Source: Carallia brachiata (taxonomy: Eukaryota; Streptophyta; Magnoliopsida; Malpighiales; Rhizophoraceae). Taken from it: a stretch of 64,000 nt of DNA. The stretch is from positions 2,542,001-2,606,000 of the forward strand of contig JADCRB010000071.1 in NCBI GenBank assembly GCA_021464245.1, in the 5' to 3' direction. Below the pieces are notes generated by a model, which was not told where the DNA came from, ran no database searches, and saw only the letters and a program-made list of their open reading frames with translations. How positions within the stretch are numbered: position 1 is the stretch's first letter; the number at the start of each line of letters is the position of its first letter. A program made the translations under genes and the position numbers. Below, piece by piece: positions 22,379 to 34,077 of this stretch.

Positions 22379-24837
22379 CGAATATGGACGAACCCGGTAT
22401 TGGCAACCGGTTATATAATCTTTTGGAGATTTACGTGTGGCAGAGAAAATTTTCTTTATCCTAGTTCATTTAATTATATGCAGAAGATAGCATCCTTGGA
22501 GTCTAGACTCTAGATCATGAAAACAACCTGCCAGGTTTAAAAAAAAAAAAAAAGACGAAAATAAAAAAAAATGAATGGAACAAAAGACACGCTCACTTGT
22601 AAGAAGAGGCCCAACGAGTGTTAATTCATTGAGAAAGCCCCAAAAAGTTGGATAACGTACCCGTTGCAATGGTGTCCATGTCTCAATGCTTTTGGGTCAA
22701 ATATTAGGCCTGAAAATTCCCCCAGAATACGTCTAAACTCTCGAATGGTTTGCCATTGCACGTCCAAGAAAATAAATAAATAAATAAATAAATAAAGAAG
22801 AAAACAAACTGGCCACTGCAACACTCTTTACTGTATATTTTACAAGTTGGCCTGTGAGGGACTAGTAATAATACTCAATTTTCAAATCGAGGAGATAACC
22901 AATGTTCCCTAGCAAAGACCAATAATCTGAGTTGTTAAAATTTAAAATTGGGATTCTTGAGTTTACAATATAAGACAAAGCATAAATTAAATGAAATTAT
23001 TTTATACTAAAATATTCTGTTAGACTAAGCGTTCGTTTAACCTTGACCTCACAGGATTAGTAATTGATCTGTGATTTTTGTTGGATTCATGAGATATATT
23101 TTATAAAAAGTTTAGCGTCAAGTGTTCGATTATCGTGCAATATATTCTAACACAAATTTTTCTGTTGAGATCATCAGGTACCATCCCAACTTTTATATAT
23201 ATATATATATTTAAAAACATATTAGCATAACACAGCCCACTCAGTCTTCATTCTTCAGTGAAATGGAGAAAAAAAAAAGAAGAAAAAACCTGATCATTGG
23301 TGGTCGGTTAATGTCAACAGCAGCCTGAATAACATCATAACAACTCGAGTTATGTAAGCAGCAAGTCCAAAAGTATTTTACATAATATCCATTAGCATTC
23401 CTCTACGTAATAAACCATATTGAACACAAGTTAAAATAGATCATTTGGACGCTCTTAAACTAACCACACTTCGGTGGTCTGGAATCAATTGTCGGTGATG
23501 CAAATATGATGTCGGTGATAGCTTTTGCAACGAACCTAAATAGAGACAGAGCTACCCATGGTGATAATCTCACAATTCAGACGACAAAGACATGACGCTG
23601 GGCACAAATAGGTTTTTTTTTAATTAAAAAATTTATTAAATTATAAATTATACAATAAAAATAAATTTTTTTCTTCCCATGAACTTCATACTAAGCCTCC
23701 ATCTTAAAAATTTTAAGTGTTAAACACTAAATTATCCTTAAAGGACAGCGCAAGTAGTTTTTTAATAAGCAAATTAAATCTTAAATATTATTTTTTTGTC
23801 CAGAAACTGAAATTACGTCCCATGTTTTTTTTTAAAATTGTGTATTGTTGATTGTTTGTTTGTTTGTTCTAAGTTCTTTGTGCTCTCATTAGGTCATTCC
23901 AACACTTTTTGTGGGCCAATTACATGTTCACGTTTCATCAAAATCATTTTGTTTTTTTTTTTTTTGTCATGAAAATCATTTTGTTTTCTCGATGAAATGT
24001 CGGTGGTTTTCATATTTTTTGAGCCCTGAAATTCCACGCCAACCCTAGTCGGAGACAAAATGATAATAATAGACCAGTACGGCAGCATTCCACCAGCTGT
24101 GTGTCCATTCACAGTCTATCGACGCAGTACTGGTGGTGGAGGCCGCGGGATTGGACAGCGTGCTTAAGGAATAGTTCCAGACGGAAAAATTGCTATAAAT
24201 ACATAATAATCAGCATAAAGATAACATTTAAATATTTGAATTGTTGTTTTTTAAGAGTTATTTTAGTAATTAAAAATTAAATTTTTATTTTAAAAATTTT
24301 GAATTCAAAATCTTGAGAATTGAGGGAGTTAAATTTATAAGAAAAAATTATCTTTTATTTAACTTATAATTTAATAGAGTTTTTAATGGATAAAAAAATT
24401 TAAATCATTAGATTGTTAAAATATATTAAATTTAAAAAAAAAAATTATTAAATTAATTATGAATCTTTTATGTGTCACAATTTGTATGACTGTGTGGTTA
24501 TGCTTTTATAGATATAGATTAAATTATATGGCGGGTAGATTTAGCTTGAAAACATGTTTACCTAAGGCTCCATTCAATAAAAAATAATATTTTGAAATTT
24601 TTTTGAGATTTTAGTTTCTCATCCAAAATTATTTGATGTGTAGTTAGGAAACCAAAATGTGCAACCATACATTATTAAACATTTTTTTTTATCTCCCTGC
24701 ACATTTTATATTGTTTGTCAAATGCTAAAATTGAAAACTGAGGCACTCTTTTTTTTTTTTATACAAACGAAAACTCTGTTATTATTGGCTATTTATATTA
24801 ATGGGAATTTCTGATTTTACTTCTTTTTTTAAATGAG

Positions 24838-25135
24838 TATAATTTACGTATGATCTTTTACTATACAATAAGTGTTATTTACTTAAATAAAAAATATTAA
24901 AAATAATATTTAAATGATATTAGATTATGAGTTAATTTTACTCAAAAAAAAAAAAGAAAAAGTGAAATTAATAAGATTACTATACATATGTATGTATAGT
25001 TAGTATAATTTATTTACAATCTTATACTATACAATAAGTGATGTTCACTTAAATAAAAAAAATTAAAAATAATATTTAAATTGTGTTAGGTTATGAGTTA
25101 ATTTTATTTTTTAAAAAAAGAGTGAAATTAGTAAG
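24838..25135. repeat. Two diverged direct repeats of about 120-130 bp
   Basis: 24838-24960 and 25005-25135 share ACTATACAATAAGTG, ACTTAAATAAAAAA, AAAAATAATATTTAAAT and AGGTTATGAGTTAATTTTA (with small differences) in the same order. Confidence 0.75.
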
Positions 25136-25139
25136 CACA

Positions 25140-28100
25140 TGTATCAATATATGTATGTAAATATATATAATGAGACCACATGCGAATTATATTTTTATTT
25201 GCCTATGCTGCTTTCTCTTATCTTGGTTTTTATATCTCTATCCTGTTTACCAAAACCAAACAATATTCGCATATTGATGGTAATCCAACAGGTAAGCACC
25301 AAATTAAGACAGCTTACGATAATTAAAAAAGACCAAGCAACGAATTCTGGAAGGACCTACTAAACCATGCTTACAAGGAATTAGCTTGATTTTGGTTTGA
25401 TGAATAAATAAATGGGCTGTTATAAGCTTTGATTTGTTTTCTTGTAGAGCTAATCAATTAAGCAAGGCACGGTATTTCCATCGAACCCACTTGAACAACA
25501 ATATGAAATGCAAGATATAACTACCTATGATTGGTTTTCCAGTCCTGATCGTGTTCAAAGTTTTTTTCTCCTATTTTATTCCATGCCTTACAGTTTGATT
25601 AACAAGGAAACTAAGATAATCATCTGCTTTTGATAGTGATATACCACCCAATTGTAGGGACTCATCCGGTACTGCAAACAATTTTAATCAATTAAATAGT
25701 TTCTAAATTTGTCATGATGTGTAACACTTGTATTTTTTGTTGATAGCTCTAACAAAACTAACTGCGTTTGATGACAATGTACGTGCTAGAGATTGACACA
25801 CAATTGAGTTGAACTTATTGGATAATAAAGCACACAATTTTATTACGTTTAGGATAAATTTATACACACTTGTCTTGGCAAATAATCTCTTCTTAGTTAG
25901 TCGGTGTAAACTGAGTAATTAACTCAGATCTAATTGGCCTTAATTTTTATGTGGGACACGAAATATTCTTTGTGATAATGCTTGTTCTTCCATGGTTGTT
26001 GTTATTGTTGGTACCAAAATCTCGAACTCTTGACGTCAAGCATGGTCAATGTCATGCCATCGAACAATAAGAGGTTGGTTTTGTGATAATTCTACAGGGT
26101 CAGAGATTAAACGTACACACTTTTGTTACCAATTGACTGCAATTGTTGTTAACTTTGGACACACGCATCATCATCGCCTATTTTATTTTTGACTAATGAT
26201 CAATAGCTTGTCCCAGACATAAGATACAAGTTGGTAGCGTTTCTGTGTGTGTTGACCCAGATGAAAGATAGATCAAAAATTGCAAAGGAAGACATGCTTC
26301 ATAAGCATAAACGTGATGCATCGTCATCATTAATTATTCAAAGAATTTGATTTGATTTGTCCTTTGTTGCTTCTTTAATTATCATCGGTCGCCATCAGTC
26401 ACCCACGAGTTGAACAAAATGTTTTTCAACAAAGGTTTAACTAATGCTGTTCATGCGAGAATATATTAATTTTCTATTCATTGAAAGTTAAATTTACCTT
26501 GTGTTGGTTTCAACATTGGACAAGAATGAGAAAGAAAATTCTAATTCCCAAGAAGCTTTTTTGCGTTTGGTATTACAGAACAAGCATGAAAATTAGTTAC
26601 TTTAGTACGTCGTGCCTTGTCAAAAAAAAAAAAAAAAAAAACACCTGCGATCAAAATTACCAAAATAACCCAACCCTTTTTCTGCTTATGTCTTTATTTC
26701 AAACCACTAAATAATTATATATAAGGATAATTTTGTAATTTTAATCTTAAATTTTCTTTCTTACCACTTTTCATATAATTCAAACATATAATTTCACTTC
26801 TTATTATTTTTTTTCCACATATTTCTTAACAATCCAAATAATAAATTCTTAGATTTTTCTTTTTCAAAATTTTTTTTCTCATATTTTTTTTTACAACTTT
26901 CTCTCACTAAAATCTCACAATCTAAATGACCACTAGAAAGACAGGGAAGATGGAGATTGGAGAGAGGAATTTGAAGAAATGTAACGTGTGTTACATGGCC
27001 AAATTATTGCATCTTAATAATAGTAGTTTATTTATTGATGAGCATCCTAGTTAAGGATATTCTTTTTTTTTTTTTTTGTCAAAAAGTTATGGATATTCCT
27101 CGGTAGATAATTGGTGTTTGAAATAAACCACATTTATTATGTAGTAAAAATTAATAATAAATAATACTTAACAAAAAAAAATGTGAATCAAAATAAATAT
27201 CTTCCTAATCACAAATATCAAAACTCGAATTTAGTCATCAAATTTAAACTCAAAAAACCATCTAAAACCCTTTGCTCATTATCTCCAATACTATTAGGCT
27301 AACCCCACAATGTTTATTTCTTCAGCTTTTATTAACTTTTCCATCCTAAATCAAATGTTTCCATTATGCCTGCAATAAGGACCCCACTACCATAGAATAT
27401 GCTTCCTAGCATTGATTTATTCTCTGCAGTTTTCCCACTACTAATTGCACCGTTTATAACATGAATGCGTTTTTTTTTTTTTTTACATAAAATGGAAATT
27501 AAGAGTGGTATAGCTACACCACAATTTTTTTAAGGAAGATTTATACTGTTGTATTGCAGAGTTGACTGGACTACAATGTTAAATTTATTAAAAAGTAAAT
27601 TTATAATACTTAATAAAAAATTAGTCTCTCCAAAATTATCAAAAAATTTATTAAATATTCAACAAAAATTCAAATTTATAATTTTTTTTTTTAATGATCA
27701 AACCTGTGACCTTGATGCGTATGAATTTTACCGTAATAAACAGTGCATGAAGGCGTGTTTATTGACTTTTCTAACAAACTTATTTGATTTTTTTCTCTAA
27801 ATATACTTGTAATTTTTGATTGACAATACCTTGTAAGTTGCACTTGTCTTGCTAACAGGAAAGATACTAGGCAGATCCGCAGATGCTAGACCCCAGCTAA
27901 TTTCCTCATACGGATAAAAATAGCTACTTGCTAGATACGGAAAATATACCAATACATATATATTATAAAAACGACTACATAAATATATAATTTATAATAT
28001 ATGTAATACATATAATTAATATAATAATTTATTATTTTTTTAAATTTAATATATTTTTTATAATTTTATTATATAAATCTTACGTGCAACTGTTATCATA

Positions 28101-30000
28101 ACTTTTTGGGTTAAATACATTTTAACTTTATGTGATTTGGTTGTGTGCATGTCACCTCCTGTAGTTTTAATTTAGGTATTAAACTCCCTTATGGTTTCTA
28201 ATTTTGGCAATTAACTCTCTAACAGTAATTTCTTCAATCTGTTAATAGAAATTAATCATAATTACGTTATTTTATGATAGTAAGTATTTTATTATATTTC
28301 ACATAGATGTTAATCACGAATACTGTCATAAATATTATTTTAAATACTTCTATATTAACATGTGCAGTATACTAAAAATAAAAAATTATAAAAAAAAATG
28401 TAGAATACTGTTAAAATATACATTAAAATTCAATTTGAGAAATATATGTCATCTTTTTTAGTTGAGAAAAAAATGATATTCACAAAACGATATAATTTTG
28501 ATTAATTTCTGTTAATAAATTTAAAAAATTACTATTAAGAAAGTTAATTATTAAAATTAGAAACTATAGAATAATTTAATGCTTAAATTAAAATTATAAA
28601 AAAATAATAAACAAAACGATTAAATCACCAAAAATTAAAATGTGTTTAACCTAACTTTGCTCCTAATGTTTAATAGAATATCGGCGCGGCATCAGCAAAG
28701 TGGAATACATGAACTACGAAGAAGACAAAAGATCGAAGACCCAAAAGAAGACAAAAGTTTTTCTGTCAAAACACAAAACAGAAGAAGACAAAAGTTCTGC
28801 TTCCATTCCATCACAAGCAAGACCGACGGGTCAAGCGCACACCATACCGACCCGTAAAGCATGAAATTCCCCAACCCCCAGCCGCCCACCCCAGCCGTCT
28901 TCCATATATTTATTAGTGCAAATATTCACTCTTATTTGCTAAAATAAAAATACAAAATGAAAACATATATATATATATATATATATAACATAAAATCAGT
29001 ATGAAGAGAAATTGACGTATATCAAATTTATGTGGAAATATCTCTTTTGCAATTAGACCAAAATTTAAGATAGACCTTGAAAAATAAATATGTCGAAAAA
29101 ATTCTTAGACACTTATTAATTATTTTTTTACTAAATAAATATTTGCATGTATAAAAGAAAAAATTTGGACATACTATAAAAATACAATTAGGTGTAAATT
29201 TAGTATGATCATATTGGTTCTTTAAAAAAAAAAATTCACAAAAAAACTGAAAAAATTTAGTATACACTATGTGGGATAAATTCTAAAACAACACATATCT
29301 AATTTTAATTTTATAATTTTTATTTTATATTTTTTAATATATTTATATCAAATTAATCAACGATTGTATTTTATTTATAAATCTAAATATTTTTTATGAA
29401 TAAAAAAAAGATCTTATTAGATGTGTCAATTATCGGATCCTTAGGTTGAAATTAGACTAACTTTCATCTGTTTGAGTTTCGTTCAATAACCTCAAAGAGG
29501 CCAACTCACTTTCCGAATACTAATATGGTAGAAAGTAATTTCATCACTAGTGTCTTGACGAGCAAACTTAAATTTAATATTGTGCATTACTGCATATACC
29601 TGATTCAGTCCCTAACATAGGTTAATTAAGGAAGAATATAAATGCAGAGGTTCAAACTTAAAATTCATAATGTGAAAATACACCGACAAACTGCTGAATT
29701 AATACCCCCACTATATAAATCTGATAATTTTTAGAAAAATTGTTCGCCCTATTATAAAAGTTTCATGTAGAAAGGGAACCAATAAAAAAAAATAAAAATT
29801 TGCATCAACCGCTTCTCTCTGTAATAATGTAATTCCGGTTCTTAACTCTCTCTCTCTCTCTTCCTGTGTGTTTAGCACCAAAAATTACCCGTGGAATGGC
29901 TTATATTAGGCTTCTTTTCTCTTGCTTTATATATGGGAGCTATGGTTCCTCCTGGGTGTGGGTTTTGCTTTGTTTTTAGCGTGGGGGTTGCTTTTAAATT
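25140..30000. other. Gene-poor AT-rich region
   Basis: No convincing gene. Contents seen: poly-A/T runs (26623-26641, 27065-27078, 27471-27483), a TA microsatellite at 28965-28988, and a dispersed repeat at about 29410-29720 related to 55025-55330. The sequence from about 29800 to 30038 becomes less AT-biased, has a CT run, and is probably the promoter and leader of the TBC gene. Confidence 0.5.
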
Positions 30001-30038
30001 TCATTTTTTAATCTAAAGTTAATTTGATCATCATCATC

Positions 30039-33000
30039 ATGTCACCGGCTGCAACTGAGGGCGAAACGCCGGAGTTGTCATGTTCAAAGTCAGGCGACGA
30101 GAACCGACGTCGTTTTCCTAATTTAAGAGGCGTTCAATGGCGTATAGATCTTGGGATTCTTCCTTCTTCTTCTTCTTCAATTGATGATCTTCGGAGAGTC
30201 ACCGCCGATTCTCGCCGGAGGTTACTTTTCTTTCGTTTTCTCCTCTGGGGCTTTGTTTTTTATTTTTTTTCTAATCTTGCTTTGTTCCGTTTTGGGTTCC
30301 GGCTTTCAGCCTATTTTCGTTCTTTTTTTTTATTATTATTCTTTTTGTGTTCATTTAATGTATTCTAACGTTTGAAAAATCATATAAATTCATGATTTTT
30401 TTCCTTAATTCGTAATAACAGAAATTTAGGTTCTTGATGTTGATTTTGTTTTGCGGACCGTTCGCTTTGTTGTTTCTTGAAGTCTTACGTTGTTTTTCCC
30501 TTTTATCTTGAGACTGTTTTCAATACAATTGGTACTGAGTTCGAAACATTTATTCCGTCTTTCTTACAACCAAAAGAAGAAGAAAAAAAAAAAGATTTTG
30601 AGATTGTTCGTCATGACATTGTTTTGATGTTAGTGAAAGTGATCAGTTGTATGGTAGCAATCTAAAACATGCGTTAAATGAAATCTCTATGGTTGGTTTT
30701 TGTTTAGATATGCTGCTTTAAGGAGACGTCTCCTGGTTGATCCTCATATTCAAAAGGATGGAAGCAGTTCACCTGATCTTGTTATTGACAACCCGCTTTC
30801 GCAAAACCCAGGTGGCCCTTCTTTTGTTCCTGGCGCTCTTCTGCTATTTCCTTGCTCTGAATATTGTATTTTTGCAACCTGGGATTGCATTTGGTTTGGA
30901 TATATATATACAATCTCCCTGCGTGGAAGTTTTATCTGGTATTCCCATAGGCAACAGCCTTGGCAATTGGCACTTGCTGCTACTGACTATGTGGTCAATT
31001 GTAAATGCAGATAGTACCTGGGGACGATTCTTTCGAAATGCTGAACTCGAAAAAACAGTTGACCAGGATTTGTCGCGTTTATATCCAGAACATGAGAGCT
31101 ATTTCCAGACACCTGGATGCCAAGGAATGTTGAGAAGAATCTTGTTATTGTGGTGCCTTAGAAACCCAGAGTGTGGTTATAGACAAGGTAACGTATATAT
31201 ACTAGTGAAAGTAATTCATATTACTGTTCCTCTCTTTGGTAGGTCTCTTTAACTAGTAACTTGTACCTGATAGTCCTACTGGTATTGTCCTTGAGCTTTA
31301 CATGCTTCTTTTTGAAATGTTTTGTTGCAATTGAGACTTTGAAATGTGCAAGTAACAAGGCAGAAGTTTATGTTTATAATAATTTTTTTAATGAGTAGTA
31401 CATTTTGAAATTTGTTGACATAAAAACGGTGGAACAAAATTGCATCAAAGAAGCAAAATCAAGAGCATGCTGATGCAGCAAAGAAGCGAAGCGAAGTCAT
31501 GATGGATACTGCACCATTATTCTGTTGTCCATGGTTGTTCTTTATTAATTTAGGCTAATATCTTATAGAAATTGCTTATGATATTTCTTCCCCCTTTCTC
31601 TCTTTCTGGTTTCTTTAACAGGTATGCATGAACTTTTGGCTCCTTTATTATATGTTCTTCATGTTGATGCGGAGCATCTCTCTCAAGTGAGGAAGCAGTA
31701 TGAAGATCATTTCACAGACAAATTTGACGACTTACCATTGCATGAAAGGGATCTTACGTACAATTTTGATTTCAAAAATTTTTGGATTCCATGGGAGATG
31801 ATATTGGCTCCCAGGGTAGTGCCGTAAAGGTTAGGAGTCTGCTGGAGCTGGATCCTGAGATTCAAACTATTATGCTGCTATCAGATGCTTATGGGGCTGA
31901 AGGGGAACTGGGCATCGTCCTATCTGAGAAATTCATGGAACATGATGCTTACTGTATGTTTGATGCTCTGATGAATGGGGCTCAAGGTTCAGTTGCTGTG
32001 GCAGATTTTTTCTCTCCTTCCCCTTTAGTTGGATCCCATTCTGCCTTACCTCCTGTGATTGAAGCTTCTTCTGCTCTTTATCATTTGCTGTCCGTCGTAG
32101 ATCCTTCCTTATACAGCCACCTAGTTGAGCTAGGTGTTGAACCCCAGTATTTTGCATTACGTTGGTTGCGGGTTTTGTTTGGACGGGAATTTCCTCTCAA
32201 AAACCTTTTGTTGATCTGGGATGAAATATTTGCAGCAGATAATGATAATTTTGAGAAAAGTTCTCAATATGATACAGGCTCCAACTTTGGAATTTTCAGT
32301 TCGCCTCGGGGAGCATTGATTTCAGCTGTGGCACTTTCTATGATACTTAAGTTGAGGTCGTCCCTGCTTGCCACTGAGAATGCAACTACCTGTCTCCAGA
32401 GACTACTGAATTTTCCAGAAAATGTAGATCTCAAGAAACTAATAGAGAAAGCAAAGTCTTTACAGGTTCTTGCACTGGAGACTAATATCTCACCCCTGCC
32501 TGCTTCATTTGATGGGGGGCATCACAACCAAAGTAAATCATTGGTGACAAGAGGTCTCAGTATTTCATCCAATGCTATCTCTCAAAAAACTCCTTTACAC
32601 TTGGTTCGTGACAGCTATTGGGAAGAGAAGTGGAGAGATTTGCACAAAGATGAAAAACTCAGTCAAGGCAGGTCAGAAAAGAAAACTCCAAGGCGGAAAA
32701 ATGGATGGTCGGAAAAAGCAGGATTGACTTTATCTAGAACAGAATCTGACCCCTCCCCAGCAAAACTTGAGAGCCTCAAGGAAAACCAGAGGTCATCTGT
32801 TAGGCGCAATTTGCTAGAGGATTTATCCCATGAGCTTCGATTTGATGATGATATTGAGAAAGCATGTTGCCAAGAAGTTTCAAGCAAGGAAAGTCTCCCT
32901 GCTGGGGTGGGGATGGAAGGAAAAGGTGGCATTAATAATGAGTATACCGGCACAGCTGATGACAGATGTCTAGGTGACAATTGTAGCAGTGAGAACTCTT

Positions 33001-34077
33001 CGGTATTCTCAGAACCATCTAGTCCTCGTAGTGGTGCTAATGACTGTGAAAATGACTTGGAGAAAAGTAGCGTTGCCTCAAATTTGTCCATAAACATAAG
33101 CGAGGGTCACGTCGAGTCTATCCGAGACGATTTAACACTGCCTGCATCTCATACCCATGGCATTTCCTCTCTTAATTCTGAGGGTGGCGGAGAGCCCAGT
33201 GTAAAACCAGTGACAGTTTCAAAAGGTCGGAAGCCTTTTTCCAGCAAGTTCCAATGGGTCTGGAAGTTTGGGCGCAATGCTGCTGGTGAAGTGATGTCTG
33301 AAGAAGGTAGTGTGCCACCTGAAGCTGCCTTATCTGCTAATGATGGTAATCGAAGCATTGGTACTGGATCTTCTTCTGCCAATGGATGTTGTAATTCAAG
33401 TGCTAGTAGTAAAGGAGATGCTGTGGATCAGAATGTGATGGGTACTTTGAAGAATCTTGGCCAGTCTATGCTTGAACACATTCAGGTAACATGCCCAATG
33501 CTTCTATTTAGGACATACTTTGGGGGTTGGGGGGGGGGAAGTGAATTTTGTTTAGATTTGGAACAGGAGATGGGTAATGCATTTGTTTGGAGTTTGCAAC
33601 CCAAAGCAAAGTGAAGTTGAGGGAATATTTTGTCTTTCATGCATAATTCAGATGACTATTGTTTTTTTCTTACTTCAAAATTTACCAAGTTAAGGGAATA
33701 TTTTGTTTTTCATTCATAATTCAGATGACCGTTGATTTTTTCTTCCTTCAAAATTGACTTTTTTTTCTTCTCTGCCTTGTTTACTCTATCCACGAGTGGA
33801 AACAAACAACTTTGCTTGGAAGTTCCTTGGGGTGGAGGGAAGAGAGGGGGGGGGGTGGGGATACTTGAGCATGAACTGTCATCACGGTCTCATCTCATTG
33901 AGGCTAAGCCTTTTCTGGTTATTAATTTTGCAGGTAATCGAATATGTTTTCCAGCAAGATCGGGGTCAGGCAGATTCATTGGAGAATTTCTCCAGAAATG
34001 TTCTGGTTGGAAAAGGACAAGTTATGACAGCTCTCAAAGAGCTCCGGAAAATAAGCAATCTTTTATCGGAGATGTGA
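30039..34077 (+). CDS. TBC (Rab-GAP) domain protein, TBC1D5-like, with an apparent 1-base frameshift
   Basis: Five coding exons with GT-AG junctions in phase: 30039-30220, 30708-30811, 31011-31187, 31622-33485 and 33934-34077 (about 823 aa if one base is restored). It starts MSPAATEGETPEL. The TBC domain carries both GAP catalytic fingers: VDQDLSR (IxxDxxR-type arginine finger, exon 3) and GYRQGM (YxQ glutamine finger, across the exon 3/4 junction). The domain continues to LRWLRVLFGREF and LLLIWDEIF. Then comes a long Ser/Glu-rich tail, and the C-terminus is ELRKISNLLSEM. Family role: accelerates GTP hydrolysis by Rab GTPases in membrane traffic. Oddity: after NFDFKNF (exon 4) the frame must drop by one base at 31774-31783 (A5T5) to continue as LDSMGDDIGSQG. 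This is either an assembly error or a null allele. Confidence 0.85.
31774..31783 (+). other. Apparent one-base deletion in TBC exon 4
   Basis: AAAAATTTTT lies where the upstream frame (…FDFKN) and the downstream 600-codon frame (LDSMGDD…) disagree by one base. Restoring one A or T would join them. No splice pair fits. Confidence 0.75.
33620..33762 (+). repeat. 72-bp tandem duplication in TBC intron 4
   Basis: 33620-33691 and 33692-33762 both run GGGAATATTTTGT...TTCA..CATAATTCAGATGAC...TTCAAAATT. Two G-runs sit nearby, at 33524-33538 and 33846-33860. Confidence 0.8.

Larger units (their letters stand above)
20991..24780. repeat. Duplicated upstream module, copy 5 unit
   Basis: Collinear with the flanks of copies 3 and 4. 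It has lost about 590 bases that copy 4 retains (18195-18789) between GATAGCATCC and GGAGTCTAG. It has gained AT-rich inserts at about 21270-21490, 21912-22131 and 22169-22378. No gene seen. Confidence 0.65.

Noticed and set aside
30737..31252. Single long plus-strand frame running from TBC exon 2 through to intron 3
   Set aside because: The reading frame crosses a good donor (CCCAG/GTGG) and acceptor (GCAG/ATAG); the spliced model gives the conserved TBC motifs.
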